38,978 bases of DNA from an uncultured Bacteroidales bacterium (GTDB lineage Bacteria; Bacteroidota; Bacteroidia; Bacteroidales; F082): positions 1-38,978 of the forward strand of contig CAJOIF010000023.1 of assembly GCA_905234765.1 (NCBI GenBank). Direction: 5' to 3'. Positions 23,949 to 32,973 of this stretch are shown in pieces. A model generated the notes under the pieces. The model searched no databases and was not told the origin of the DNA. It worked only from the letters and a program-made list of their open reading frames with translations. How positions within the stretch are numbered: the stretch's first letter is position 1; the number at the start of each line of letters is the position of its first letter. A program made the position numbers and the translations under genes.

Positions 23949-26165
23949 TCAATCAATTCTATACACTTCAATAATGCCTTCAATGGATCTTATCTTTTCC
24001 ATCAAGAACTCCAAAGCCTCCACGTCGGTAATTTGGAGCACAATCCTGCCTTCGAAGAAGCCTTCCTTGTCACTATTGAAGTTGATGTTTTTCATGTTCA
24101 CCTGCAAGTCATCGGAAACAACCTTGGTGATTTTGCCTAGCAATCCCATAACGTCGCGGCCATAAATGCGGATGGTCGCCTGCGAGCCATTGTCCTCAAT
24201 GCCATTCCACTTCACCTTGATGATACGGTAGCCATAGCGCTGCTGCATACCCTTAGCGTTTGGACAGTTGACGCGATGTATGCTGAGGGTGCCATCGTTG
24301 GTGACAAAGCCGAAGACATGGTCGCCAGGGATGGGATTGCAGCATTTGGCCAATTTGTAGGTCACGTTGTCGATATCCTCACCGATGGAAAGACTCTCTT
24401 CCGCCTCGTTTGCCACATCCTTCCTAGAGGTCTCAATCTGCTCAGGCACAGATTTTTCCGCCTTCTCCACACTCTCTCCGAACTTCGCCGTCAAGAAGTG
24501 TTTCACGTCGGCAATGTCGATTTTCTCAGTAGAGATCTGATGATACAGTTGCAACGAGTTCTCCAGTTTGAATTCCTTCACCAACATATCGACGACGGTC
24601 TCGGAGAACGGCAGTTTCCAGTTTTTCAGCCTACGCTGCAACATACCCTTGCCCAACTCCGACTCCTTCAGTTCCTGTTCCTTGAGGTAACGACGGATCT
24701 TGTTTTTCGCCTTCTCTGTGACGACGGCATTGAGCCAGTCGGCACGCGGCGACTGTTTCTTGCTTGTGATAATCTCCACCTTGTCGCCGTTGATAAGCTC
24801 ATGGCGGATGGGCACCATGCGGCCGTTGACCCGCGCCCCGTTACATGTCTCGCCCACGCGGGTGTGCACTTCATAAGCAAAGTCAAGCACCGTTGACCCT
24901 ACGGGCAGCTGTTTCAAGTCGCCTTCGGGTGTAAAGATGAAGATCTTATCCGACTTATAGAGTTTCCTATACGAGTTCTCAAACGACACCTGTGCCGGAT
25001 TCTCCAACACCTCACGAACATGAAGCAGCCACTCCTCCGAGGTCTGCTTCTCTCCTTTATAAAGGTAGTGAGCCGCCTGTCCCGTCTCGGCAATTTCGTC
25101 CATTCGTGTGGTACGTATCTGCACCTCAAACCATAGCTTGTCGTCATATTTCACCGTGGTGTGTAGCGACTCATAACCTGTGGCTTTAGGTTTGGTAATC
25201 CAGTCGCGAAGACGTTCGGGCATAGGATCGTAGATGTTAGTGATGGCGGAATAAACGCTCCAGCAGCATTCCTGTTCGTCTTTCGGTGCACAGCTGATAA
25301 TGACACGAGCGGCCATCAGGTCGTAAACCTCCTCGAAAGGAACGTTCTGCGCCTTCATCTTGGCATAGATCGACGGGATGGACTTCAACCTCCACTTGAT
25401 GGAATAGGAGAACTTATACTTACCACCTTTCTTGGTGCGCTCGAGTTCGGCGTCGATGCCTTCCGAGATACGGGCAATGAAAATCTCTGCCGTCCTTTTT
25501 CGTGCTTCCTGAGTCGCTTCAATCTTGGCTTCAATATCATGAAAAACCTCAGGATTCTCATAGAGCATCGACTTCTCCTCGAGTTCTGCTTTCAACTTAT
25601 ACAAGCCGAGACGGTGAAGAATGGGAATGTAGATGTACTTAATCTCGTGGAAATACTTTGCCAAACGATCGGGGTCGACATCATTCTGGTTTCTGACGTC
25701 ATACACGCGGTGCACAATCTTCAGCAGCACCGAACGCATATCATCGATCAGTGAAAGGAACAGCACCTGGAAATTGTCGGAGTTGTAAGCGACCTTCTCA
25801 GTGTCAAGCTTGGAAATCTCGCTGAAGTCCTCAAGCACGATGGCAACAGTCTTGCCGAACTCTCTCTCCAGTTCCTTGATGCTCACATTCTCCTTGTAAT
25901 CAATGCCATGCAAGAAGGAAGCGGCAACAGAAATATAGCCCAGGCCCACCTCAAGCACGGCGATGCGACCCATCTCAATAAGGTGAAGCATATAGGCCTT
26001 CCCCGACACCAGATAACGGCCGTCGTACTTCTCCAAGCAATAACGATACGCCTTGTCAATGAGTGCCAGATGCTCGGGCGCATTGACATATGGGTTGATG
26101 TCGTCCAACATGGATTCGTAGGCCTGCTGGATTGCCAATAATTCCAATGAAGAATAGCCTGCCAT
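23949..26165 (-). CDS. RelA/SpoT homolog, synthetase-type (hydrolase domain degenerate)
   Basis: The protein has 738 residues and makes the alarmone (p)ppGpp from ATP and GDP/GTP. I begin it at 26165 (MAGYSSLELL); the open frame extends upstream to 26324 but runs into clpS. Domain order: degenerate HD domain (about 30-165), synthetase (about 225-375, with YDLMAARVI, KATGYESLHTTV and FEVQIRTTRMDEIAETGQAAH), TGS (405-465), and a C-terminal ACT domain (660-738). In the HD domain the usual HDxxED cluster reads HGIDYKEN (86-93), and the later RLHN-type motif reads RVYD, so hydrolysis should be lost. It acts like a RelA rather than a bifunctional Rel. clpS lies 11 bases upstream. Confidence 0.9.
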   Translation of the reverse strand: MAGYSSLELLAIQQAYESMLDDINPYVNAPEHLALIDKAYRYCLEKYDGRYLVSGKAYMLHLIEMGRIAVLEVGLGYISVAASFLHGIDYKENVSIKELEREFGKTVAIVLEDFSEISKLDTEKVAYNSDNFQVLFLSLIDDMRSVLLKIVHRVYDVRNQNDVDPDRLAKYFHEIKYIYIPILHRLGLYKLKAELEEKSMLYENPEVFHDIEAKIEATQEARKRTAEIFIARISEGIDAELERTKKGGKYKFSYSIKWRLKSIPSIYAKMKAQNVPFEEVYDLMAARVIISCAPKDEQECCWSVYSAITNIYDPMPERLRDWITKPKATGYESLHTTVKYDDKLWFEVQIRTTRMDEIAETGQAAHYLYKGEKQTSEEWLLHVREVLENPAQVSFENSYRKLYKSDKIFIFTPEGDLKQLPVGSTVLDFAYEVHTRVGETCNGARVNGRMVPIRHELINGDKVEIITSKKQSPRADWLNAVVTEKAKNKIRRYLKEQELKESELGKGMLQRRLKNWKLPFSETVVDMLVKEFKLENSLQLYHQISTEKIDIADVKHFLTAKFGESVEKAEKSVPEQIETSRKDVANEAEESLSIGEDIDNVTYKLAKCCNPIPGDHVFGFVTNDGTLSIHRVNCPNAKGMQQRYGYRIIKVKWNGIEDNGSQATIRIYGRDVMGLLGKITKVVSDDLQVNMKNINFNSDKEGFFEGRIVLQITDVEALEFLMEKIRSIEGIIEVYRID

Positions 26166-26176
26166 CTCAAAAAGTC

Positions 26177-26449
26177 TTAATCGATCTTGACTGTCAGCTG
26201 ATGGCCAAGCAGGATATCGTAATATGGCTTGAGTTCCTCGAAACTGCCGTGCATGACGGCACATTTGCCCTTGTAGTGGGTAATCCAAGCGCAGGTCTCG
26301 GCCTGCTCGCGCGTATGATGGCACACCTTCATCAAGGTGTCGATGACATATTCAAAAGTGTTCACATCGTCGTTGATGAGCAACAGACTCTTCTCGTTTT
26401 CAATCTCCTCCTCCGTCAACGTATCGGTATATTCCTGTTCCTTGTTCAT
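26177..26449 (-). CDS. clpS: ClpS, N-degron adaptor for ClpAP/ClpCP
   Basis: The protein has 90 residues, a normal length for this family. The core shows LLINDDVNTFEYVIDTL (23-39), matching the NDD(Y/V)xTxEFV pocket that binds bulky N-terminal residues, then HHTREQAE and a conserved HxxGK stretch (ITHYKGKCAV). ClpS brings N-end-rule substrates to the Clp ATPase. The first ~20 residues are acidic and probably flexible, as in other ClpS proteins. It is the first gene of the clpS-relA-like-cotH unit, ending 11 bases before the relA-like start. I did not find a strong promoter upstream; a TATTTTTA element (26473-26480, minus strand) is one base off the -7 consensus. Confidence 0.92.
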   Translation of the reverse strand: MNKEQEYTDTLTEEEIENEKSLLLINDDVNTFEYVIDTLMKVCHHTREQAETCAWITHYKGKCAVMHGSFEELKPYYDILLGHQLTVKID

Positions 26450-26531
26450 TACTATCAGTCAAAATCGGGGTGTAAAAATACACATATTTTCCAAAATGAA
26501 GTTCAAAAAACCACCGAAATAGATTTTTTCC

Positions 26532-26539
26532 TACTTTTG
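26532..26539 (+). promoter_or_regulatory. Promoter -7 element before the flippase gene
   Basis: TACTTTTG fits TAnnTTTG and lies 19 bases before the ATG at 26559. No TTTG/TTG was seen at the proper distance upstream, so only the -7 half is supported. Confidence 0.5.
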
Positions 26540-26558
26540 CGACTCCAAACCATCATTC

Positions 26559-28049
26559 ATGGCAATGCAGAACCGCTTCATCAAGAATATCATCTTCCTC
26601 TTGTTTCTCAACTTGTTGGTGAAGCCGTTCTGGATTCTCGGCATCGACCGTGAGGTGCAAAACATCCTCGGCGACGCCTCATACGGCACGTATCAGGCGC
26701 TTTTCAATTTCTCTTACCTCTTCTACATCCTGCTTGACCTCGGCATCACAAACTTCAATAGCCGCAACATCGCGCAAGACCCCAAGAACCTCTCCAAACA
26801 CTTTGGCGGCCTTACCGAAATCAAGCTCCTATTAGGGTTGCTCTATGCCGCCGTCATCTTCGTCGTAGGCTACTTCTGCGGCTACAACGAAGGTCTGAAG
26901 CTCAAGTTGTTGTGCTGGTGCGGCCTCAACCAAGTCCTACTCTCCTTCATCCTATTCCTTAGGTCGAACATACAGGGGTTGCTGCTTTTCAAACAGGATA
27001 GCATCTTGAGTGTATTTGACCGTGTGCTTGCCATCGTCATCATGTGCTTAGTGCTGTGGAGCGGTTGGTTCCCAATGGAAAGGTTCAATGCCATTTGGTA
27101 CCTGCAAGCCCAAACCTTGGCCTATATCGTCACCCTCGTCTTCGCCCTTACCATAGTCTTGCGCCATACCGAGCATCTCAGTTTCAAGATCAACTTCCAG
27201 TTTTTCAAAGAGATACTACGTCAAAGTCTGCCTTTTGCCTTGCTCGTTTTGCTGATGAGTGTGTACAGTCGCATTGAGCCTGTGCTCCTTGAAAGGCTTT
27301 TGGACGACCAAGGTGTGCAAGCCGGCTTTTACAGCCGCGCCTACCGCCTCTTCGACGCTGGCAACAACATCTCCAACCTCTTCGCCATCATGCTGCTGCC
27401 CATGTTTGCCGCCACGCTGAAAAACAAGCCGGAACTGAATAACTTGGTCAAGACCTCGTTCAACGTCATCGTGGCCATGGCGGGCATTGTCATGATCATG
27501 TGTGTCTTCTATCGCCAAGAGATCATGCAACTGATGTATCTCCCCGTAGATGCTACAGATGCCGACTTTGAACGTATCGGGCAATACGCCAACATCTTCC
27601 CCATTCTCATGGGTAGTTTCTTCTGTCTGTCGACAACATACATCTTTGGCACACTACTCACGGCCAACGGCAGCCTTAAACAACTTAACCTGGTGGCAGG
27701 GGCTGGAGTAGTCATCAACATCCTGCTCAACCTCCTCGTCATTCCTCACTTTTATGCCATAGGCGCCGCCTGCACCAGCCTCTGTGTCCAAGCCGTCACC
27801 GCCCTCCTGCAATACATCATTGCCAAACGCATCCTAAAGTTCGAGATGGATAGTCGTTATTGGCTCCACGTCATCCTTTTCATGGTCACAATAGCGGTTG
27901 TTACCTTCCTTGTCAAACAATTGAACATCAATTGGTTGATTGGATTCGCCATCGCCTTTGCCATCAACTGCGGAGCCATCTTCTTCACGCGTCTGCTCCG
28001 TCTCAAGGAAATCGTCAGCCTTGTCATCCCAAAGGAAAAAAAGGCTTAA
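26559..28049 (+). CDS. Polysaccharide flippase (Wzx/MATE-like)
   Basis: The protein has 496 residues with about 12-14 membrane segments and no signal peptide. The N-terminal portion (FLNLLVKPFWILGIDREVQN) and the later INILLNLLVIPHFYAIGAA block resemble oligosaccharide flippases of the polysaccharide biosynthesis family, which move lipid-linked sugar units across the inner membrane. The start could be 26559 or the second ATG at 26565. The three genes downstream (two Wzz-like, one polymerase/ligase) support a role in surface polysaccharide export. No glycosyltransferase is in this window, so the sugar units must be made elsewhere. Confidence 0.87.
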   Translation: MAMQNRFIKNIIFLLFLNLLVKPFWILGIDREVQNILGDASYGTYQALFNFSYLFYILLDLGITNFNSRNIAQDPKNLSKHFGGLTEIKLLLGLLYAAVIFVVGYFCGYNEGLKLKLLCWCGLNQVLLSFILFLRSNIQGLLLFKQDSILSVFDRVLAIVIMCLVLWSGWFPMERFNAIWYLQAQTLAYIVTLVFALTIVLRHTEHLSFKINFQFFKEILRQSLPFALLVLLMSVYSRIEPVLLERLLDDQGVQAGFYSRAYRLFDAGNNISNLFAIMLLPMFAATLKNKPELNNLVKTSFNVIVAMAGIVMIMCVFYRQEIMQLMYLPVDATDADFERIGQYANIFPILMGSFFCLSTTYIFGTLLTANGSLKQLNLVAGAGVVINILLNLLVIPHFYAIGAACTSLCVQAVTALLQYIIAKRILKFEMDSRYWLHVILFMVTIAVVTFLVKQLNINWLIGFAIAFAINCGAIFFTRLLRLKEIVSLVIPKEKKA

Positions 28050-28062
28050 TTTGACTTTTTTC

Positions 28063-28093
28063 ATTGCCGTATCAAAGAATTTCCCTACTTTTG
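28063..28093 (+). promoter_or_regulatory. Promoter before the Wzz-like genes
   Basis: ATTG (28063-28066), a 19-base spacer and TACTTTTG (28086-28093) give a good Bacteroidota promoter. The ATG at 28122 is 28 bases further on. The chain-length and polymerase genes can thus be expressed separately from the flippase gene. Confidence 0.6.
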
Positions 28094-28121
28094 TCGCTTC
28101 AACCAAAAAATAGCGACTATT

Positions 28122-29186
28122 ATGGATGATAAACAAAAGGACTCTTTCAATGCCAAATTCCTTTGCAATCTCTTGATGGAATACAAAAAGAGCATCCTCA
28201 TCGTATTAGTAGTGTCTGCTTTGATGGCTATTCTATTCAGTTCATCTCTTTTCATCACGCCACTATACAAATCGACGGCGATTCTTTATCCCACGTCCAG
28301 CAACTCCATGTCGAAGATACTCATCAGCACAACCTACCAATCAGAGAAAGACATTATGGAGTTTGGTGAAAGCGAACAAACCGAACAGATGCTGCAGGTA
28401 CTCAACTCCAACCAAGTTCGCGACAAAGTCATCGACCATTTCAAGCTCATGGAGCATTATGGCATAAAGGGCCATTCCAGATATCCCATTACCAAGCTCA
28501 ACAACTTGTACGACAAAAGGATAAGATTTCGCCGTACGGAATACAACGCTGTCAAGATTATTGTCCTGGATTCGGACGCAGAAATGGCTGCATGTATAGC
28601 CAACAGCATCGCGGAAATCTATGACAGCACCATGAACCAGATGCAAAAGGAAGTCGCCATTCCCGCATTCCATCTTGTGGAAGCAGAATATAACGCCCTA
28701 TGTGCCGAGATGAACCAACTGGAAGATTCCCTCAACACACTCCGTAAGTTAGGCGTGTTCGACTATGAATCGCAGGTGGAAATGTTAAGCCAACAAATGG
28801 CTGTCGAATTAGGCAAAAGCAACACACAAGGAATCAAGAACATCCAAAACCAACTTGATGTTCTGGCCCAATATGGCGGTGCCTACTACTCCATCAACGA
28901 AAAGCTGGACCACGACCGACTCCAACTTTCCTTGCTCAAGACCAAGTATGAGGAAGCAAAGATGGATGCCACTGAATGCATCCCTCACAAGTTTGTCGTC
29001 ACTGATGCATACAAGGCAGAACGCAAGTCCTACCCCATCCGTTGGATCATTGTCACACTCACCGTTGTGGCCACGTTCTTGTTGCTTGTCTTAGTGTTAA
29101 TTGTGTTTCATCGGAACAAAAACTTTTTTCGTCCAAAGGCATCCGATGCTACTGATGCCAAAGACTTGCCGCAAAAAACAGAATAA
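28122..29186 (+). CDS. Wzz-type polysaccharide chain-length protein 1
   Basis: The protein has 354 residues. Two membrane helices, at about 24-46 and 308-330, bracket a periplasmic region, as in Wzz/co-polymerase proteins. After the first helix comes the ITPLYKSTAILYP segment characteristic of this family. The middle is helical/coiled coil (about 170-290). A PIRW motif precedes the second helix, as expected. There is no tyrosine-kinase domain. The neighbouring gene encodes a second, divergent Wzz-like protein with the same TEQMLQ motif. It should set the length of the polysaccharide made by the Wzy-like protein encoded at 30144. Confidence 0.85.
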   Translation: MDDKQKDSFNAKFLCNLLMEYKKSILIVLVVSALMAILFSSSLFITPLYKSTAILYPTSSNSMSKILISTTYQSEKDIMEFGESEQTEQMLQVLNSNQVRDKVIDHFKLMEHYGIKGHSRYPITKLNNLYDKRIRFRRTEYNAVKIIVLDSDAEMAACIANSIAEIYDSTMNQMQKEVAIPAFHLVEAEYNALCAEMNQLEDSLNTLRKLGVFDYESQVEMLSQQMAVELGKSNTQGIKNIQNQLDVLAQYGGAYYSINEKLDHDRLQLSLLKTKYEEAKMDATECIPHKFVVTDAYKAERKSYPIRWIIVTLTVVATFLLLVLVLIVFHRNKNFFRPKASDATDAKDLPQKTE

Positions 29187-29217
29187 GAATAAAATAGAAA
29201 TCATAAATCACAGTAAA

Positions 29218-30147
29218 ATGGATAACAGTTTCAACAACCTCTCAATCATCCAATTGATCTTCAAATGGAAATGGCAACTTCTCATCATCACACTTGTTGC
29301 CGCCATCATCGGAGCAATAGGCTCATTCCTAATCCAGCCTTTATACAAGTCAGAGGCCGTTGTCTATCCCGCCAACTCCAGCCCTTTGTCTGAAGAAAGC
29401 AGGACAGAGCAAATGCTTCAGATTTTGGCCTCGCAAACCATTGCCGACTCCATCATCAGCAAGCACGACTTGTGGACCGATTATAAGATTGAGCCCGGAA
29501 AGCCTTCTGCAAAAGCCTATATGATGCAGGAATACAAAAGCAAGATCAAGATTTCCAAGACCGAATACGAAGCCATATCCATTGTCGTCCTTGACCAAGA
29601 TCCTCAAGTGGCATGTGACATCGCCAACGACATCCTTTACTATTATGACCAGATGATGGAAAGGCTGCATAATGAAAAGATTGGCGAAGTCATTACCATG
29701 TTCGAAGCCCAATTGGCCAAACAACAGCAACTTGCAGACTCCTTGAAGACACGCTATACGGAACTCAGCACTGAATATGGCATCACAGACATTGGCGCAC
29801 AGTCCCGTGAAGTGACAAAAAGCTACCTGAGCGGTTCCTCTAAGGCATCGGAACTGAAAGAGAACCTAGAGCAACACGGCTCTGATCTCATCGAACTTCA
29901 AGCCAGATACTCAGGCGCTATTGGTGGATGCATCGCCATCAAAAACGAAATCGACGGACAGCTCCGCTTCTATAATGGCCACATGACCTACTCTTACATC
30001 GTCACCGAGCCATACCCTGCCGACAAGAAAGCCTACCCCGTACGTTGGGTTATTGTTGCGATTTCAGCCGCCGCCGCATTCCTACTCACCTTCCTTATTC
30101 TCTTCATTTACGAAAACAGGAAAAGATTCCTCCCCGCTGAAAAATGA
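29218..30147 (+). CDS. Wzz-type polysaccharide chain-length protein 2
   Basis: The protein has 309 residues from the ATG at 29218 (MDNSFNNLSII); the open frame reaches back into the previous gene, but that part is a shadow. It has two membrane helices (about 20-41 and 277-300) with a periplasmic helical domain between them. LIQPLYKSEAVVYP after helix 1 and YPVRW before helix 2 are family hallmarks. It shares TEQMLQ with the upstream paralog but is otherwise diverged, so this is an old duplication. Its stop codon overlaps the next start (ATGA), implying translational coupling to the polymerase gene. Confidence 0.85.
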   Translation: MDNSFNNLSIIQLIFKWKWQLLIITLVAAIIGAIGSFLIQPLYKSEAVVYPANSSPLSEESRTEQMLQILASQTIADSIISKHDLWTDYKIEPGKPSAKAYMMQEYKSKIKISKTEYEAISIVVLDQDPQVACDIANDILYYYDQMMERLHNEKIGEVITMFEAQLAKQQQLADSLKTRYTELSTEYGITDIGAQSREVTKSYLSGSSKASELKENLEQHGSDLIELQARYSGAIGGCIAIKNEIDGQLRFYNGHMTYSYIVTEPYPADKKAYPVRWVIVAISAAAAFLLTFLILFIYENRKRFLPAEK

Positions 30148-31589
30148 GCAAGAAAGCTAAAATAGCATGGCTCTACATTATTGCTGCCGCCTTTGTCGCG
30201 ATAGCGTTATGGCTGGTGATTAGCTTTGAAAGCTACCTTTTCTTTGCCATACCTGCTGTTCTTGGCGTGCTTTTGCTGTACATCTTCTCCTTAGACAAAG
30301 TGATGATGATCATCAGTTTTGCCGTCCCTTTGTCTGTGGTATTGGATCAACTGGAAGATTTGGCCGTATCGCTTCCTGCCGAACCTTTGTTGGCCGGTGT
30401 GTTAATTATGTTTACCGCCAAAGTGCTCTACGATGGGCACTATGACAAGAAAATCTCACGACATCGCGTTGCCATTGCCATCTACTGCATGTTTGCATGG
30501 ATGGTTGTCACCACCTTCACCAGTTCGATGCCCGTGGTCTCCATCAAATTCATCATCTCCAGGCTTTGGTTTGTCGTCCCATCCTTCTTCCTCTGCGCTT
30601 TGATGTTCAAGAAGCCGAAAAACATCGATTGGTTCATTTGGCTATATATTGCAAGCCTTTGTATTGTTGTGGTTTATACCACTATTATCCATGCAAGACA
30701 CGGCTTTGACAATGAATCGGCCCACTATGTCATGTCGCCTTTCTACAACGACCATACTGCATATGGCGCCGCCTTGGCCATCTATTTGATTTTCGCAATC
30801 ACTTACCTCTTTATTCCAGGAATCACTTTCCTGAGAAGGCTGCTCATACTAGGCGTTGTCATTGTCCTCAGTATTGCCATGGTGCTATCAAGCTGCCGTG
30901 CAGCTTGGCTCAGCCTGGCCGCTGCAATTGCCTTGCTCTTTTGTGTGCTATTCAAGATCAAGTTCAAATGGGTTTTCATTGTTTTGGTCGTCCTTGTTGG
31001 AGCCTTTGTCACCTTCCAACAGCAGATTATCGACTCATTGGAGCACAACAACCAAGACGCCTCGGGAGACGTGGTCGAAAATGTCCAATCCATCACCAAT
31101 ATCTCTACAGATGCTTCCAATTTGGAGCGCCTTAATCGTTGGCAATCCGCTTTCCGACTCTTTGAGGAACGTCCCTTCTTCGGCTGGGGACCTGGCACGT
31201 ACCAATTTGTTTACGCTCCCTATCAGAGATCGAAAGACAAGACCATCATCAGCACCAACACGGGTGACGGTGGCAATGCCCATAGCGAATACATCGGTCC
31301 CTTGGCCGAACAGGGAGTCTTGGGAACCGTAATGATGCTGGCCTTTGTGATAACGGTGGTTTATACAGGACTGAAAGCCTGTAATAGAGCGAAAAACAAA
31401 AAAGCAAAGGTACTCGTACTGGGAGCCACTCTGGCTTTCTTCAGTTACTTCATCCACGGATTCTTGAACAACTTCCTTGACACCGATAAACTCGCGGTTC
31501 CCATATGGAGCTGCGCCGCGCTGATCGTAGTCATCGACCAGTATTATGCCGACAAGGAAGAGTTTGAGGAAGTAGAAACGCAACAATGA
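30144..31589 (+). CDS. O-antigen polymerase/ligase-family membrane protein
   Basis: The protein has 481 residues with about 10-12 membrane segments. The large loop after about residue 325 contains RLNRWQSAFRLFEERPFFGWGPGTY and HSEYIGPLAEQGVLG (quoted in part), the pattern of the Wzy_C/O-antigen ligase domain. Such proteins either polymerise repeat units (Wzy) or join O-antigen to lipid A core (WaaL); the adjacent Wzz genes make Wzy more likely. It overlaps the upstream gene by 4 bases and is followed immediately by a hairpin terminator. Confidence 0.83.
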   Translation: MSKKAKIAWLYIIAAAFVAIALWLVISFESYLFFAIPAVLGVLLLYIFSLDKVMMIISFAVPLSVVLDQLEDLAVSLPAEPLLAGVLIMFTAKVLYDGHYDKKISRHRVAIAIYCMFAWMVVTTFTSSMPVVSIKFIISRLWFVVPSFFLCALMFKKPKNIDWFIWLYIASLCIVVVYTTIIHARHGFDNESAHYVMSPFYNDHTAYGAALAIYLIFAITYLFIPGITFLRRLLILGVVIVLSIAMVLSSCRAAWLSLAAAIALLFCVLFKIKFKWVFIVLVVLVGAFVTFQQQIIDSLEHNNQDASGDVVENVQSITNISTDASNLERLNRWQSAFRLFEERPFFGWGPGTYQFVYAPYQRSKDKTIISTNTGDGGNAHSEYIGPLAEQGVLGTVMMLAFVITVVYTGLKACNRAKNKKAKVLVLGATLAFFSYFIHGFLNNFLDTDKLAVPIWSCAALIVVIDQYYADKEEFEEVETQQ

Positions 31590-31618
31590 AAATAGCCGCT
31601 AGATAGCGGCTATTTTCA
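31587..31618. terminator. Bidirectional hairpin terminator
   Basis: A perfect 14-bp inverted repeat, TGAAAATAGCCGCT and its complement, encloses the loop AGAT. It begins at the stop codon of the polymerase/ligase gene. A-rich and T-rich arm ends make it usable on both strands. It separates two convergent units: the polysaccharide genes (plus) and the FKBP genes (minus, ending at 31656). Confidence 0.8.
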
Positions 31619-31655
31619 TATTTACACAAGTCAAACGGAAGTACCGTGCGAAAGC

Positions 31656-32972
31656 TCACTTGACTTCCACAAGCTCAAGCTCAATCACCAAAGGTGAATA
31701 CGGAGGCAACTTGTCCTTGTCGACCTCAAAATCGCCAAAAGCCAGTGAAGAAGGCGAAACCAAGGTGACCTTAGCACCAGGAGCCATGGTCATCAAAGCC
31801 TCTTCAAAGGCGGGCAATGCCGCATTGCTACCGATTTTGAAACTGAGCGGCTGGCCGTAGTCGTAGCTCGACTCCAACTCATCACCATTCAGGTTGCTCA
31901 AGACATAGTGTACCGACACCTCGTCGCCCCATTGGGCCACATTGCCTTCGCCTTCTTTCTGACGGATGATATAAAGGCCCGTCTCCGTTGGCGTCTCGGC
32001 GATGCCATTTGCCTTGACATAGTCTTCTATCCTCTTGCTTTCCAAAAGCATCATACGCTCTCTTTCAGCCTCTTGCTCGGCTTCAAGAGCAGCCTGCTTT
32101 AGTCTATATGCCTCCTTGTCCATCACGCTGTTCATCTTCAGCATGACGACCAAAGGCATATAAGGTTGGATGAACTGCTCATAACCTGTACTATCGAACG
32201 CCAACGCGGAGGGTATTACAAAACGCATCGTACCACCTTCAGGCACCATGCCCAAGGCCTCGTTGAAGCCCTTGCCGATAAACTCCTCGCCATACTGCAT
32301 CTCGACAGATTCAACGCCAAACGAGTTCATGATGGTATCACCCTTGGAATCGCACATCGTGAAGTCAAAATCGACATAGTCGCCCATCTTGGCTAACTTG
32401 CCTTTGCCCGTCTTCTCCATGATGATAAGGCCCATCTCAGTCAGGGTATTCCCTGCATCCTCTCTCAACGGCAAAAGGAAGGCTTCTTCAACCTGCTTGA
32501 GGCTATCCAACAGCGCTCTACGCTGCACTTCCAGCTCCTCGTAAGGTTTGATCGATAACAGCTTCAAGTCATAGAAAATAGGCTTCCCAGCATACTCTTC
32601 AGGCACTTCTTCCATGCCCAGCATAGTGGTAAACACCGAATCGACAGGCACCACCAAGCGAGCAGAATCGCCAACATGCATCATCAGCAAGGCATCTGGC
32701 ACGTCACCGACAAAGTCGCCCTTCTGAAGGACAAGACCCATCGGCTCATCGCCTGCTGTCGTGAACAACAACGAATCGTTGAAGAACTGTGCCATCTCGA
32801 AAGTCACCTCATCGCCGAGACGAGGCATCTGACCTTCCTTGTTGACGATGTAGTATTTCATATAGGCTCCGCTTTCCGTTTTCTTGAAGCCAGAATAGAT
32901 GGAGTCGTCGCCGCATGAGGCAAGCGTCAAGAAAACGGAAAGAGCGGAAAACCAACCGATAAGATGCTTCAT
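31656..32972 (-). CDS. FKBP-type lipoprotein with three FKBP-like domains
   Basis: The protein has 438 residues from the ATG at 32972 (MKHLIGWF), which lies 1 base after the stop of the previous gene; the open frame extends 24 bases further. The lipobox LASC places the lipidated cysteine at residue 20, and the following GDDS is acidic, like surface-export signals of Bacteroidota lipoproteins. Three FKBP-like domains lie at about 30-150, 170-290 and 320-438. The first two lack most prolyl-isomerase active-site residues; the third (VSVHYVLSNLNGDEL) is closer but still lacks the PGW and AYG motifs. Likely a noncatalytic or chaperone-like surface protein. Last gene of the nrnA-FKBP unit. Confidence 0.82.
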   Translation of the reverse strand: MKHLIGWFSALSVFLTLASCGDDSIYSGFKKTESGAYMKYYIVNKEGQMPRLGDEVTFEMAQFFNDSLLFTTAGDEPMGLVLQKGDFVGDVPDALLMMHVGDSARLVVPVDSVFTTMLGMEEVPEEYAGKPIFYDLKLLSIKPYEELEVQRRALLDSLKQVEEAFLLPLREDAGNTLTEMGLIIMEKTGKGKLAKMGDYVDFDFTMCDSKGDTIMNSFGVESVEMQYGEEFIGKGFNEALGMVPEGGTMRFVIPSALAFDSTGYEQFIQPYMPLVVMLKMNSVMDKEAYRLKQAALEAEQEAERERMMLLESKRIEDYVKANGIAETPTETGLYIIRQKEGEGNVAQWGDEVSVHYVLSNLNGDELESSYDYGQPLSFKIGSNAALPAFEEALMTMAPGAKVTLVSPSSLAFGDFEVDKDKLPPYSPLVIELELVEVK

Positions 32973-32973
32973 C

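Noticed and set aside
26166..26324. N-terminal extension of the RelA-like protein
   Set aside because: It lies within clpS on the same strand and resembles no RelA N-terminus; the ATG at 26165, 11 bases after clpS, fits.
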